Assembly (NCBI RefSeq): GCF_002873135.1 | Contig: NZ_MCVI01000018.1 | Location: 37,611 to 101,610 of the forward strand | Direction: 5' to 3' | DNA from: Shewanella sp. 10N.286.48.A6 | GTDB lineage: Bacteria > Pseudomonadota > Gammaproteobacteria > Enterobacterales > Shewanellaceae | Length of the DNA: 64,000 nucleotides | In this document: positions 37,974 through 48,307 of the stretch, piece after piece | Layout: every line of letters begins with the position of its first letter | Numbering within the stretch: the stretch's first letter is position 1 | The notes under the pieces: generated by a model | Database searches by the model: none | Told to the model about the DNA's origin: nothing | What the model saw: only the letters and a program-made list of their open reading frames with translations | Position numbers and translations under genes: made by a program

Positions 37974-38061
37974 TGGCGGTGACGGAGAGATTCGAACTCT
38001 CGAAAGGTTGCCCTTTACACACTTTCCAGGCGTGCTCCTTCAGCCACTCGGACACGTCACC
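37974..38061 (-). tRNA. tRNA-Ser(GGA)
   Basis: 88-nt serine tRNA with encoded CCA. Acceptor GGTGACG pairs with CGTCACC, the D arm reads CCGAGTGGCTGAAGG, the anticodon loop gives GGA, a long variable arm (AAAGGGCAACCTTT) is present, and the T arm has GTTCGAATC. Closely matches E. coli tRNA-Ser(GGA). Next to an AT-rich repeat rather than an integrated element. Confidence 0.97.
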
Positions 38062-38253
38062 TAATTTGTTGCAATCATTTTAACGTGTGAGTGGCACGGT
38101 TCTATTTATCTATACTGCTATAAGCTAACACTATTGAATATAAGGTAATTATGAAAAACCTTATGTTGTAGAACGAGCGGTACTTTACGCAAATGCGTAT
38201 TTGAGGTCAAGCAGAAATCGATGTTTTACAAACTCTTGGACGTTTGCTGTTCA

Positions 38254-38278
38254 AATCGAGCAATTCCGTTGCTCGATT
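38254..38278 (-). terminator. Possible terminator after the MarC-family gene
   Basis: AATCGAGCAA/TTGCTCGATT is a perfect 10-bp stem with a five-base loop 20 bp beyond the MarC stop. The T-run after it is only TTT, so termination strength is doubtful. Confidence 0.55.
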
Positions 38279-38297
38279 GATTAAATAAAGCACGTTA

Positions 38298-38930
38298 TTA
38301 ACTCATTAGCGTTGGGAATAAACCTTTAATACCGGCAGCTATCACTTCAATACCAATTGAAAGCATTAGCAGCCCCATTAAACGCGTGATGACGTTAATG
38401 CCTGTTGTACCCAGCAACTTAAAAATAATCGGTGCCATTCTGAACAAACCAAAACTCATTAAACCAAAAATAATCACCGTAATGGACATACCTATCATGT
38501 CCACCAAAGAGTTATTAGTAGAAGAAAATACAATAACTGAACTAATGGCGCCAGGACCAGCCATTAATGGCAATGCCAGTGGTACCACAGCAACCGACTC
38601 CATGCCTGATGCTTCACGGTCTTCTTCTTGGTTACGTTTCACTTGGCTCAATTTACCCTGCAGCATAGACATCGCGATGATGGCAATCAAACTGCCACCG
38701 GCAATTCTAAAGGCTGATAAAGAGATACTGAACATATTTAAAATATGCTCTCCAATAAAAATCGTGGTTAACAAAATAATCACCACGGCAAAGTTTGCCA
38801 CTTTACCTGTATGGTTACGTTCTACCTCAGTTTGGTGACTGGTTAAGGTCACAAACACAGGCAATAAGCCCACAGGGTTGATAATTGCTATCAATCCTAA
38901 GAAAAACTTAACGTAAAGCATTAAATCCAC
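38298..38930 (-). CDS. MarC/YhgN-family membrane protein
   Basis: Six-helix inner-membrane protein of the MarC family (about 200-215 residues), beginning MLYVKFFLGLIAIINPVGLLPVFVTLT. The start is set at GTG 38930, which has AGAGGG upstream and yields 210 residues; ATG 38921 would also fit, and an open frame runs 17 codons further without a ribosome site. Despite the name, MarC proteins have no proven drug-resistance role. Confidence 0.85.
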   Translation of the reverse strand: MDLMLYVKFFLGLIAIINPVGLLPVFVTLTSHQTEVERNHTGKVANFAVVIILLTTIFIGEHILNMFSISLSAFRIAGGSLIAIIAMSMLQGKLSQVKRNQEEDREASGMESVAVVPLALPLMAGPGAISSVIVFSSTNNSLVDMIGMSITVIIFGLMSFGLFRMAPIIFKLLGTTGINVITRLMGLLMLSIGIEVIAAGIKGLFPTLMS

Positions 38931-39289
38931 GAGCTTACCCTCTATATCAATGGTTTTGTGGTCAAAAAAATAATCGCGCAACTCTACTGCTTTTTATGCA
39001 TTTTACAAATGTATTTTCTTACAAATATGAGCTAGTTAATAATAAACCTAATCTGACCTTAATTTACTTTTACGACAATAGCTTTTCGGAGCCAATTAAC
39101 AAAATTCAATGTCTACAAACACCACTTACGACATAAATGAAATTTAATGACATAATCGAGTAAAAAAGCGCTATAAAAATTCATCATCAAGCTTTGTACT
39201 GTTACAATAAACCTCATTATTGAATGTTAGTTACTTAATCGGCGTTATTAACGACAGTAAGTAGATTGAAATCACTATGGGTAAACACT

Positions 39290-39448
39290 ATGAGTAAACG
39301 TACTAGGATCTGTCATAAAAATGGTCATCGAAAAATGACGGGTTCACGCAGAAGATTAACTTACCTTGTATGTATTACTAAAACGGCTCAAAAGTGCCCA
39401 TCTACAGAACTCAATATAGTCGATAAAACAAGCCTCGAAACTATCTAG
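39290..39448 (+). CDS. Small basic cysteine-containing hypothetical protein
   Basis: 52 residues from ATG 39290 (an in-frame ATG lies 8 codons upstream). The N-terminal half is very basic (SKRTRICHKNGHRKMTGSRR) and three cysteines are spread through the sequence. It ends 43 bp before a strong bidirectional terminator, which favours a real transcript. No family recognised. Confidence 0.4.
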   Translation: MSKRTRICHKNGHRKMTGSRRRLTYLVCITKTAQKCPSTELNIVDKTSLETI

Positions 39449-39491
39449 CTGAAAAATTACCCATTTCAGAGTAATTAATTTTTCAGCCCAT

Positions 39492-39524
39492 AAAAAAAGA
39501 GATGCTAAATAGCATCTCTTTTTT
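39492..39524. terminator. Bidirectional intrinsic terminator
   Basis: AAAAAAGAGATGCT/AGCATCTCTTTTTT with an AAAT loop, upstream of the S9 peptidase stop on the reverse strand and after the small basic gene on the forward strand. Confidence 0.9.
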
Positions 39525-39542
39525 GTTCGCCTAACCGTAAAA

Positions 39543-41603
39543 CTATTTGTTTTCAGTCCAGCGATCCATCCAACCTAGTACGTTTTTGTACCACTGCTGT
39601 AGGTTATCTTGATTTAAGATCCAATGGTTCTCATCAGGGAACATTAATAGCTCTGATGGGATGTTATTGCGCTGCATGTATGTAAATGCCGCTAGTCCTT
39701 GCCCATAAGGCACGCGGTAGTCTTTCTCACCGTGGATCACTAACATTGGTGTGTTCCAGTTTTCAACATAGTTTACTGGATTGAACTTCTCATATAGTTC
39801 TTTATTTTCAGTGTATGTACCACCAAATTCATACTCAGGAAACCAAAGCTCTTCTGTTACGTGGTACATGCTACGCATATCAAATAAACCAGCGTGGTTT
39901 ACAAGACACTTAAAGCCATCGCTCCAGTTACCTTGGATCCAGTTCATCATGTAGCCGCCATATGAGCCACCTAATGCACAGGCATTATCGGTATCTAGCC
40001 ATTTTTGTTGCTGACCAACCGCTGCTAGGCCTTTTTGCAAGTCTTCAAGCGGTTTACCACCCCAATCTTGGGTGATTGAATCAGTAAAGGCTTGTCCATA
40101 ACCGGTTGAGCCATGGAAGTCGACCATAACCACACCATAACCTGCGCCAGCCCAAAGTTGTGCATTCCAGCGACCACTGAATGAGTTACCAAATGAACCT
40201 TGCGGGCCACCGTGAACTAAGTATGCGATTGGGTATTTCTTACCGGCTTCATAATTAGCAGGTTTAATCCAGTAACCGTGTACTGTCTCGTTATTCCAAC
40301 CTTTGAAGTTAAATTGCTGGAACTCACCAAATTGAATTTCAGCTAATTTGTCTTCATTAACATTGGTTAAACGGGTGAGGTTTTCACCTTCAAGGCTAAT
40401 TTTATATAAGTCGCCCGGCTCAACTAATGATTTGTTGCTGAAAATAAGCCCTGACTCTGTCACTGCAACAAGGTTGTTACTGCCATCATTGTATATCGGA
40501 CGGACATCACCAAACTGAGTGTTAACTTCAAAGATGGTCACTTGACCTACATCTTGCGCCGTGACATAAAGCGTGCGGCCATCATCACTGAAGGTCAGTG
40601 AGCTTGGGCTGCGATCCCATAACGGTGCCACTTCTTTTTCTGCGCCAGTAACTGTGTCACGCAACATAATGCGGTAACGGTCAGCTTCAAATCCAGGCTT
40701 ACTCATCGCAAGATAAGCCAGTTGACGACCATCTTTAGAATAAGTCGGTTGTGCATCCCATGCTTTATTATCTGGCGTTAGGTTTTCAGCCGTGCCACCA
40801 GCAACAGACACTTTCCATAGATCATAGTTGGTCGTCCATGCTTGATCTTTGCTTGGGGCTTTGGCGCTATAAACAATGTGTTTACCATCTGCGGTAAAGG
40901 TCACCTCTTCCATGCCTGAAAAAGGCTTTGGCGGGGTTTCAGTATCTAAACCTTGGGTAACATCAACAACATCTGTTACTGGCTTGCCATTTAGCTGACC
41001 GACAAACAAATGGTTACGGGCGTGATCTTCCCATGTATCCCAATGGCGAACCATGAGTTGTTTGTATTCACGACCCGTGGTCTTTTTGTTTTCTTCAGCC
41101 TCAATACGATCAACCGTACAAGCTAAGTCTTTACAGTCAGGAAATACGCGCATGTTCATGACAACTTGTTTGCCGTCATTTGATAACTTATAGCCATTGA
41201 TATCCAATGGTAAGTCAGTCACTTGCATCGCTTCGCCACCAGTTAAGGCTAAGTTAAATAACTGACTAGAACCGTTACGCGCTGCTAAGAAGTAAATTGA
41301 TTTACCATCAACACTAAAAGTTACGTCATGTTCAGTGCCTTTATGTGAGGTAATTTGAACTGGCTTAGCATTTTTATCACTCAGATCCAGTAAGTATAAA
41401 TCAGAGCTGCTGTCGCCCTGCTCGTCAATTAACTTAACGGCATACACTAACTTGCTGCCATCATTTGATACAGCGGCAGAATGAAGCTTATTCAACTTTA
41501 CAAGTTGTTGAACATTAAAGGGGGTTTTAGCAGGCTCTGCTGCTTGTACTGACAAGGCAAAGCCTGCAGTTGCAATAGCGAGTAAAATTGACGATTTTTT
41601 CAT
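39543..41603 (-). CDS. Exported S9-family prolyl oligopeptidase/dipeptidyl peptidase
   Basis: 686-residue serine peptidase with signal peptide (KKSSILLAIATAGFALSVQA). An N-terminal beta-propeller of WD40-like repeats (about 30-400) is followed by an alpha/beta-hydrolase domain with nucleophile in GGSYGGYM (near residue 547), aspartate in HGEKDYRVP and histidine in ENHWI. Resembles acylaminoacyl/DPP5-type peptidases that trim dipeptides from imported or extracellular peptides. Start at 41603 is chosen for the signal peptide; 13 upstream codons are open. Confidence 0.92.
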   Translation of the reverse strand: MKKSSILLAIATAGFALSVQAAEPAKTPFNVQQLVKLNKLHSAAVSNDGSKLVYAVKLIDEQGDSSSDLYLLDLSDKNAKPVQITSHKGTEHDVTFSVDGKSIYFLAARNGSSQLFNLALTGGEAMQVTDLPLDINGYKLSNDGKQVVMNMRVFPDCKDLACTVDRIEAEENKKTTGREYKQLMVRHWDTWEDHARNHLFVGQLNGKPVTDVVDVTQGLDTETPPKPFSGMEEVTFTADGKHIVYSAKAPSKDQAWTTNYDLWKVSVAGGTAENLTPDNKAWDAQPTYSKDGRQLAYLAMSKPGFEADRYRIMLRDTVTGAEKEVAPLWDRSPSSLTFSDDGRTLYVTAQDVGQVTIFEVNTQFGDVRPIYNDGSNNLVAVTESGLIFSNKSLVEPGDLYKISLEGENLTRLTNVNEDKLAEIQFGEFQQFNFKGWNNETVHGYWIKPANYEAGKKYPIAYLVHGGPQGSFGNSFSGRWNAQLWAGAGYGVVMVDFHGSTGYGQAFTDSITQDWGGKPLEDLQKGLAAVGQQQKWLDTDNACALGGSYGGYMMNWIQGNWSDGFKCLVNHAGLFDMRSMYHVTEELWFPEYEFGGTYTENKELYEKFNPVNYVENWNTPMLVIHGEKDYRVPYGQGLAAFTYMQRNNIPSELLMFPDENHWILNQDNLQQWYKNVLGWMDRWTENK

Positions 41604-41773
41604 TTGATGAAGTTCTCTTTTTAATTTTTGTTGTGTTACCAATGTCTGTGTTATTTTTTAGTGCTACATCACAGCAAAATGATTAATCGATGAAATGCTG
41701 TTATCAAACAGTTTACAGACTGAAAGTACACTGTTTCAAAATACCAATAATAAGTACTGATAGCACACTACCC

Positions 41774-41823
41774 AAACAAAAACGCTCAGGCAATAGGATT
41801 TTGACACAATCCAAACCTGAGCG
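41774..41823 (-). terminator. Terminator after fumarase
   Basis: CGCTCAGG/CCTGAGCG (41783-41790, 41816-41823) with an inner GGATT/AATCC pair. On the reverse strand the stem is followed by GTTTTTGTTT. It lies 65 bp past the fumarase stop. Confidence 0.75.
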
Positions 41824-41887
41824 AGATTATTTGCGCTATTTGACGAAATTAACCACAAAAACCATAACGTGAAATTAAAATTAACGC

Positions 41888-43429
41888 TTATTTGGTTTTG
41901 GCATTAGCAATATTAACTTTCCAAATTGCCGGACCTGTTTCATGGGCATTAACGCCTTGAGTATCCACAGCCACGGTAACCGGCATATCTTGAACATCAA
42001 ATTCATAGATAGCTTCCATACCTAAGTCTTCAAAAGCCACCACACGAGATTTCTTAATCGCTTTAGATACTAAGTAAGCAGCGCCGCCGACAGCCATTAA
42101 ATAAACGGCTTTGTGTTTTTTGATTGATTCAACGGTTTGTGGCCCACGTTCAGACTTACCAATCATGCCCATTAAGCCCGTTTTATCTAACATAAGATTA
42201 GTGAACTTATCCATACGGGTTGCGGTTGTTGGGCCTGCAGGGCCCACAACTTCATCGCCTACTGGATCTACAGGCCCTACGTAGTAAATAAATTTACCAG
42301 TAAAGTCGACGCCATCAGGTAAACCTTCACCTGATTCAATCAAGGTTTGAATGCGCTTATGAGCCGCATCACGACCTGTTAGCATTTTACCGTTAAGTAA
42401 TAAGGTATCGCCGCTTTTCCAGGTTTCGATTTCAGCTTGAGTGACTGTGTCTAAATTAACACGATGAGTATTCTCACCTGCTTCACGGGTAATTTCAGGC
42501 CAATCAGCTAATGATGGCGGCACTAAGTCAGCAGGGCCAGTGCCATCTAAATGGAAATGCACGTGACGTGTTGCTGCGCAGTTAGGGATCATTACCACAG
42601 GTTTTGACGCTGCGTGAGTCGGCACTGATTTAATTTTAATATCAAGTACCGTGGTCAAGCCGCCTAAGCCTTGCGCGCCAATACCCGTATTGTTGGCACG
42701 TTCAAAGATATCTAAACGAAGCTTCTCTTCAGTGGTTTCAGCGCCGCGCTCCATTAGCTCATGGATATCAACCGGGTCCATTAACGACTCTTTTGCAAGT
42801 ACCGCGGCTTTTTCAGCTGTGCCACCAATACCTATGCCTAACATACCTGGCGGACACCAACCTGCGCCCATAGTCGGTAAGGTTTTTTCAACCCACGCAG
42901 CAATATCATCTGACGGGTTTAACATCACCATTTTTGATTTGTTTTCTGATCCGCCGCCTTTTGCTGCGATCATGACTTCAATATGATTACCTGGCACCAT
43001 ATCAATATGAACTACAGATGGCGTGTTATCGCGAGTGTTTTTGCGGGAACCTGCAGGATCGGCAACGATTGATGCACGTAAAGGGTTATCGGGATTCAGG
43101 TAAGCTTGGCGTACACCTTCATCTACCATTTCCTGAACCGTCATATCGGTTTTGTCCCACTGCACTGCCATACCAATTTTGACAAAACTGGTCACAATAC
43201 CTGTGTCTTGGCATAAAGGACGTTTACCTTCTGCTGACATACGTGAGTTAATCAAAATCTGTGCGATGGCATCTTTTGCAGCCTCGCTTTCTTCACGATC
43301 GTAGGCCTTAGCCATTGCATCAACGAAATCTTTAGGATGGTAATACGAAATATACTGCAGAGAATCAGCAATGCTTTCAATAAAGTCAGCTTGCTTGATC
43401 ACGACATTAGCAGATGAGTTTGTAGACAT
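41888..43429 (-). CDS. Fumarate hydratase class I (Fe-S)
   Basis: Oxygen-sensitive 4Fe-4S fumarase of the TCA cycle, alpha and beta regions fused. Cluster cysteines are seen in CQDTG (C73), GWCPPGML and PNCAATRHVHF. The 513 residues from ATG 43429 (GAG ribosome site nine bases upstream) fit the FumA/FumB class of about 510-550. No class II fumC is in the window. Divergent from pabB. Confidence 0.95.
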   Translation of the reverse strand: MSTNSSANVVIKQADFIESIADSLQYISYYHPKDFVDAMAKAYDREESEAAKDAIAQILINSRMSAEGKRPLCQDTGIVTSFVKIGMAVQWDKTDMTVQEMVDEGVRQAYLNPDNPLRASIVADPAGSRKNTRDNTPSVVHIDMVPGNHIEVMIAAKGGGSENKSKMVMLNPSDDIAAWVEKTLPTMGAGWCPPGMLGIGIGGTAEKAAVLAKESLMDPVDIHELMERGAETTEEKLRLDIFERANNTGIGAQGLGGLTTVLDIKIKSVPTHAASKPVVMIPNCAATRHVHFHLDGTGPADLVPPSLADWPEITREAGENTHRVNLDTVTQAEIETWKSGDTLLLNGKMLTGRDAAHKRIQTLIESGEGLPDGVDFTGKFIYYVGPVDPVGDEVVGPAGPTTATRMDKFTNLMLDKTGLMGMIGKSERGPQTVESIKKHKAVYLMAVGGAAYLVSKAIKKSRVVAFEDLGMEAIYEFDVQDMPVTVAVDTQGVNAHETGPAIWKVNIANAKTK

Positions 43430-43586
43430 ATAGGGGCGCTCCAGCAGCCATTGCGGCATAACTTGTTTTATTTTTATATGAATGCAATTTTAAAATTGCC
43501 TTCAATTAGCTATTAATCCTTTCAGGGACAATATGATACTCTTTCCAACGTTTTTGGGCTACATCACATTTTAAATAGGTTACAAC

Positions 43587-45002
43587 ATGCATTCTCGGGG
43601 CAAGCAATCGCTGGCAATTCAGCAACTGGATTGGAATATTAGTACGCACACCTTGTTTGAACATTTCTGCCACAAGCCTTGGGCTATGCTGTTAGATTCG
43701 GCCAACGCAGCCCATACTGATGCTAAATATGACATTATTGCTATTAGTCCAATTGCTTGTTTAACATATCAAAATAACCTCAGTAAACTCACTATTGTCG
43801 ATGAAGCGTTAAGCCCGTTACTAGCGAGCTTTGATAGTCAGCAAGCTGTTTTTGATAATCTAGCTCAGCTGCAGCAAACACTTTACCCGACAAAACAGCC
43901 ATGCAAGTTCCCTTTTAGCGGCGGCGCATTAGGTAGCTTTAGTTATGACTTGGGTAGAGTGATAGAAAAACTGCCAGACAGCGCTATTCAAGATATTCAC
44001 TTGCCTGAAATGAGCGTGGGTTTTTATGACTTTTGCTTAATCTATTGCTATCAACAGCAATGCTGGTTTGGTTTACATTATCAAGGCCAAATTGCCCTTG
44101 ATACTGCATTGAATAAAATTGAGGTCGCAACTAAAAAAATAACCAAAAACAAATCCACGCAGCCAAAATTCAAACTAACCTCCCCTTGGGAGGATCAAAC
44201 TACAAGCCAGCAATACCGAGAAAAATTTAATCGGGTGCAACAATATTTGCATTCTGGCGATTGCTATCAAATAAATTTAACTCAGCGGTTTTCAGCTAAC
44301 TATCATGGCAATGAGTGGCAAGCTTATTGCGCGTTATCTGCAGCCAATAAAGCCCCTTTTTCAGCCTTCTTGAGATTGGAAAATCACTGCATAATGTCAA
44401 TTTCGCCAGAGCGATTTATTCAACTTTCTGGTGATAAGATTTCTACTAAGCCTATTAAGGGCACCTTGCCTCGCTCAGCAGATGCAGAAATTGATAAACA
44501 AAAAGCCCAGCAGTTACAGCACTCAGTAAAAGATCGCGCTGAAAACGTGATGATTGTGGATTTGCTGCGTAATGACATCAGTAAAGTCGCCACTGCGGGC
44601 ACAGTTAATGTGCCCAAGTTATTTGATATTGAGAGCTTCCCTGCAGTGCATCATTTAGTCAGCACCATTGAAGCTACCCTCGCGGCTAATTTGTCTGCCA
44701 TCGATATTATCAAGGCAGCCTTTCCGGGTGGTTCTATCACTGGCGCGCCCAAAATTAGAGCCATGCAAATTATCGAAGAATTAGAGCCATCAAGACGCAG
44801 TATTTATTGCGGCAGTATTGGTTATATCAGTCAAGATGGCACTATGGATACCAGCATTACCATTAGAACCTTGCTGACTGAAGAAGATAAGATTTATTGC
44901 TGGGCCGGTGGCGGTGTAGTGGCAGATTCTAATGCCGATGCTGAGTATCAAGAATGCTTTGATAAGGTCAGTAAGATTCTGCCTATATTAGAAAAGCTCT
45001 AA
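43587..45002 (+). CDS. pabB: Aminodeoxychorismate synthase component I
   Basis: Folate pathway enzyme converting chorismate to 4-amino-4-deoxychorismate with PabA glutaminase. 471 residues of the chorismate-binding fold. The lysine motif TKPIKGT separates PabB from TrpE (which has PIAGT), and the C-terminal FPGGSITGAPK and DTSITIRT motifs bind chorismate and magnesium. Monocistronic. Confidence 0.95.
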   Translation: MHSRGKQSLAIQQLDWNISTHTLFEHFCHKPWAMLLDSANAAHTDAKYDIIAISPIACLTYQNNLSKLTIVDEALSPLLASFDSQQAVFDNLAQLQQTLYPTKQPCKFPFSGGALGSFSYDLGRVIEKLPDSAIQDIHLPEMSVGFYDFCLIYCYQQQCWFGLHYQGQIALDTALNKIEVATKKITKNKSTQPKFKLTSPWEDQTTSQQYREKFNRVQQYLHSGDCYQINLTQRFSANYHGNEWQAYCALSAANKAPFSAFLRLENHCIMSISPERFIQLSGDKISTKPIKGTLPRSADAEIDKQKAQQLQHSVKDRAENVMIVDLLRNDISKVATAGTVNVPKLFDIESFPAVHHLVSTIEATLAANLSAIDIIKAAFPGGSITGAPKIRAMQIIEELEPSRRSIYCGSIGYISQDGTMDTSITIRTLLTEEDKIYCWAGGGVVADSNADAEYQECFDKVSKILPILEKL

Positions 45003-45166
45003 AACAAGCATATTAATTCAACCATAGTAATAGCTCAGTTAAGGGTTAAGCTGAAGCTTACGAAAGTTAACTCAGCTAAAACTTAACTAAGCTAAGGGTT
45101 GAGTTAAATCTCACAATCATCACACTGCCGCTTTACTTAACCTTTAACTTAGTAGTAAAAAGGTAT

Positions 45167-46861
45167 TCAACTGTATAACTGCTGGCAATATTGCTTAGCC
45201 ACCTGTTGCCAGCTAAAGCGTTCTTGACTGGCAGCAATCTCCATTTGACGATATTGCTCAGGTTGCTCATTACTCAAGCTTAAGGCGTTAATTAACACCT
45301 GAATAAATTGTTCCGCTTGATGAGCTAAATTATGACCTTCAAATAACCAACCGGTTTGCTGATCTTTAATGGTATCGCGTAAACCACCTACCCCATGGGC
45401 AATACACACCTGACCTTGCTTCATGGCTAATAATTGGCTGATACCACAAGGCTCAAAGCTACTTGGCATGACAAACAAATCACCTAACTGATAAAGTTCA
45501 TCGGATAATTGCTGATCATAGCCATTAATAAACACAAAGTTACTGTGCCTTGACGCGACCTGTTGAAACTCTTTGGCTATGACATGATCGCCACTCCCCA
45601 GTAGCATAAACACCCCTTGGGGTTTTAATCGTTTTAACTCAATCAGCATAGCGTCTAATAGGCTTTGGCCAGTACTGTTTGCCTCAACGGGATAGGGTTG
45701 ACGTAACAGCAACACCTTTTGATCTGTTAACCGCCCTACTGATGTCATTAAGAAATCAATCGAGCTCGCTTGGTTGATTTGTTGCATTTGCCATTGTTGT
45801 AAACGCGCTAAAGCTATTTGATCGACACTGCGAGCAGAGTCTGTTTTACCTAACCATTTAATGACTGCATCTTGTGATTTCACTAATAGCTGATTAATCG
45901 ATTTGTTAGCGGTTTTCTTATCAGGTTTTGCAGTGGTCAATTCACTTTCAGCACTATTAACATCACTATCATTAACACCACTATCATCATTCTCATAAAC
46001 GCAGCCATTGAGTATTCCTACAATGTCACCACGATTATGTTTACCTAACATGGACGCTTCTAAGCCTTCACCACCAAAAAAACCATTTTGATGATCGGAT
46101 GCCATTAACACCTCATGAGCATAGGTCGGCGATACTAAATGCACCTTGTCACTGAGCTCAATACCCATTTTCATTGGGTTTACACAGTTAGGATATCGTG
46201 GATCGCTTAAATGAGCTTTTTGCTCATCTGTTAAAAGGTGCGTTAGCTCAGGAAACCATGCAGCAAATGATGAGACATCATCACGTATTGGTCTTATGCC
46301 CTGCAGGGCTAAATTATGAATTGAGAATACACATTGGCATTGCTTTAACATGGCATATTGTGGGTCAAATGCCCGTAACATCACCAGCATTCCGGCGTGC
46401 CAGTCATGCATATGCATCACATCAACTTCGGGGATTAAACCATCAATATAAGCTTGGGCTACCGCTAAATTAAATAAGGCAAACTTAGTGGCGTCATCAG
46501 CAAAGGGCCTATCATTACTGCCTGCACAATAAACTTGATTACCCTCGCTATTAAATAAATGATGCTCAAATAAGTATACTTGGCTGTTAAGGTTTGTATT
46601 GCCGTCAACACTGGTTCTGGGTCTTGGCATCAGCGCCACGCTGACGATTTCAATATTAGCACCAAATTTTACCGCTACAGTGCCGATGTTATTAGCATTA
46701 TAAGTTTGTGCAATATAGCCATAATTAGGCATAGCCACATCCACAATAATATCTTCGCTTGCTAATGCTGGAGGCAAGTCGCGAATAACATCAGCCATAC
46801 CACCGACTTTCGCGCCAGATATCGCGTCGTTCTCAGCTGCGATCATTAATACTTTTTTCAC
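45167..46861 (-). CDS. glgA: Glycogen synthase, ADP-glucose dependent (GT5)
   Basis: Last gene of the malQ-glg unit: elongates alpha-1,4-glucan from ADP-glucose. GT5 features: KVGGMADV for ADP-glucose binding at the N-terminus, HMHDWHAG and SSFEPCGISQL in the C-terminal Rossmann half. At 564 residues it exceeds the usual 470-500 because of a polar insert rich in N, D, S, T and K starting near 283, directly after ILNG, where typical enzymes read NGVD and KxxLQ. The insert makes it a divergent GlgA. Confidence 0.92.
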   Translation of the reverse strand: MKKVLMIAAENDAISGAKVGGMADVIRDLPPALASEDIIVDVAMPNYGYIAQTYNANNIGTVAVKFGANIEIVSVALMPRPRTSVDGNTNLNSQVYLFEHHLFNSEGNQVYCAGSNDRPFADDATKFALFNLAVAQAYIDGLIPEVDVMHMHDWHAGMLVMLRAFDPQYAMLKQCQCVFSIHNLALQGIRPIRDDVSSFAAWFPELTHLLTDEQKAHLSDPRYPNCVNPMKMGIELSDKVHLVSPTYAHEVLMASDHQNGFFGGEGLEASMLGKHNRGDIVGILNGCVYENDDSGVNDSDVNSAESELTTAKPDKKTANKSINQLLVKSQDAVIKWLGKTDSARSVDQIALARLQQWQMQQINQASSIDFLMTSVGRLTDQKVLLLRQPYPVEANSTGQSLLDAMLIELKRLKPQGVFMLLGSGDHVIAKEFQQVASRHSNFVFINGYDQQLSDELYQLGDLFVMPSSFEPCGISQLLAMKQGQVCIAHGVGGLRDTIKDQQTGWLFEGHNLAHQAEQFIQVLINALSLSNEQPEQYRQMEIAASQERFSWQQVAKQYCQQLYS

Positions 46862-46989
46862 TAGTGAATACCTTTTAAATGCTATTAGGTTTTTTATTCG
46901 GTGTTACATGATGTAAAATGCTGAGCCGCCAAGTTTAACCAAAGGGTAAACCTGCAGCTCAACTAAATTGAATAAGTCGACTAAATCAA

Positions 46990-48252
46990 TTACTCGTATC
47001 CCACTGCTAAACCGAGCATTTTTCTTGTCACCAAAGTCACACCCTTTTCTGAGACTCTAAAGCCACGGGCGATATCTTGAGCGCGATTAAAGCCAATTTC
47101 CATACCTTCAGGAATGATACAACCGCGATCAATAATGGCATTTTGAATACGGCAATTTTTAAGTACCACTACATCAGGTAACAACACCGAGTCTTTCACT
47201 AATGAATATGAACACACCCGCACTTCATCAAACAGCACACTACGCTTGACCTTAGCACCTGAAATAATACAACCACCAGAAACAATTGAATCTACCGCCA
47301 TACCACGGCGATCATCATCATCGAAAACAAATTTAGCGGGTGGAAGTTGCTCCTGATAAGTCCAAATTGGCCATTTAGCATCATATAAATTCAGTGCTGG
47401 TGTGGGTGACAGTAACTCCATATTGGCTTGAAAAAATGAATCCAAGGTTCCCACATCACGCCAGTATGCTGGCTCATCAGGTACTGCACTGGTGAACGGA
47501 AAAGCAAATATATTGGCGTGCTCGATAATGGACGGAATAATATCTTTTCCAAAATCTCGGTCTGAGTTTTCGTTATTGGCATCTTTCTTTAACTGATCGA
47601 ATAAAAACTTAGTGTTAAACACATAGTTGCCCATCGATGCTAAACAAAACTCTTCATTACCTGGGATAGATTTAGGCACGGCAGGTTTTTCTTCAAAGCC
47701 GACCACTCGCATATCTTCATCCACTTCCATTACCCCAAACGCATTAGCCGCTTCAGGAATGGGCGTTTCTAAACAGCACACTGTCATATCCGCGCCAGAT
47801 TCCGCATGAGCGGCCAGTAAACCGGCATAATCCATTCGATAAACGTGGTCCCCAGATAACACCATCACGTATTTAGGTAACTCATGACGAATAATATCGA
47901 TATTTTGAAATACCGCATCAGCAGTGCCTTCATACCAGTTGCCTGAGGTTTGCTGTGATGCTGGCAGGATTTCCACTGACTCGCCTAACTCTTTCTTAAA
48001 GTGGCCCCAACCACGGCTAACATGGCGAATTAACGAGTGAGATTTGTATTGGGTGACTACCCCAACACGGCGGATCCCTGAGTTAATGCAATTTGATAAT
48101 GGAAAATCAATAATGCGGAACTTACCTCCGAAATATAACGCCGGTTTAGCACGCCAATCGGTTAACTCATGTAAGCGAGAGCCTCGACCACCAGCTAGAA
48201 TTAATGCATAGGTATCACGGGTAAGATTACTAATATAACGAGCATTTGACAT
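46990..48252 (-). CDS. glgC: Glucose-1-phosphate adenylyltransferase (ADP-glucose pyrophosphorylase)
   Basis: Makes ADP-glucose, the committed step of bacterial glycogen synthesis. The 420-residue protein has the nucleotide signature [18 protein letters not shown], the catalytic segment [12 protein letters not shown], the glucose-1-phosphate site VVGFEEKP and a C-terminal left-handed beta-helix for allosteric effectors. It lies between glgP and glgA, 128 bp before glgA. Confidence 0.97.
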   Translation of the reverse strand: MSNARYISNLTRDTYALILAGGRGSRLHELTDWRAKPALYFGGKFRIIDFPLSNCINSGIRRVGVVTQYKSHSLIRHVSRGWGHFKKELGESVEILPASQQTSGNWYEGTADAVFQNIDIIRHELPKYVMVLSGDHVYRMDYAGLLAAHAESGADMTVCCLETPIPEAANAFGVMEVDEDMRVVGFEEKPAVPKSIPGNEEFCLASMGNYVFNTKFLFDQLKKDANNENSDRDFGKDIIPSIIEHANIFAFPFTSAVPDEPAYWRDVGTLDSFFQANMELLSPTPALNLYDAKWPIWTYQEQLPPAKFVFDDDDRRGMAVDSIVSGGCIISGAKVKRSVLFDEVRVCSYSLVKDSVLLPDVVVLKNCRIQNAIIDRGCIIPEGMEIGFNRAQDIARGFRVSEKGVTLVTRKMLGLAVGYE

Positions 48253-48307
48253 ATATTAAGACTCCTAACTTTAAACTCAGCAACTTGCTGAAAATATAAT
48301 GGCGTGA

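Noticed and set aside
41690..41872. 60-codon forward frame upstream of the S9 peptidase
   Set aside because: It overlaps the fumarase terminator hairpin and has no ribosome site.
45003..45166. Repeated AGTTAA/TTAACT words between pabB and glgA
   Set aside because: Irregular spacing and short words; consistent with AT-rich composition rather than an organised repeat or terminator.
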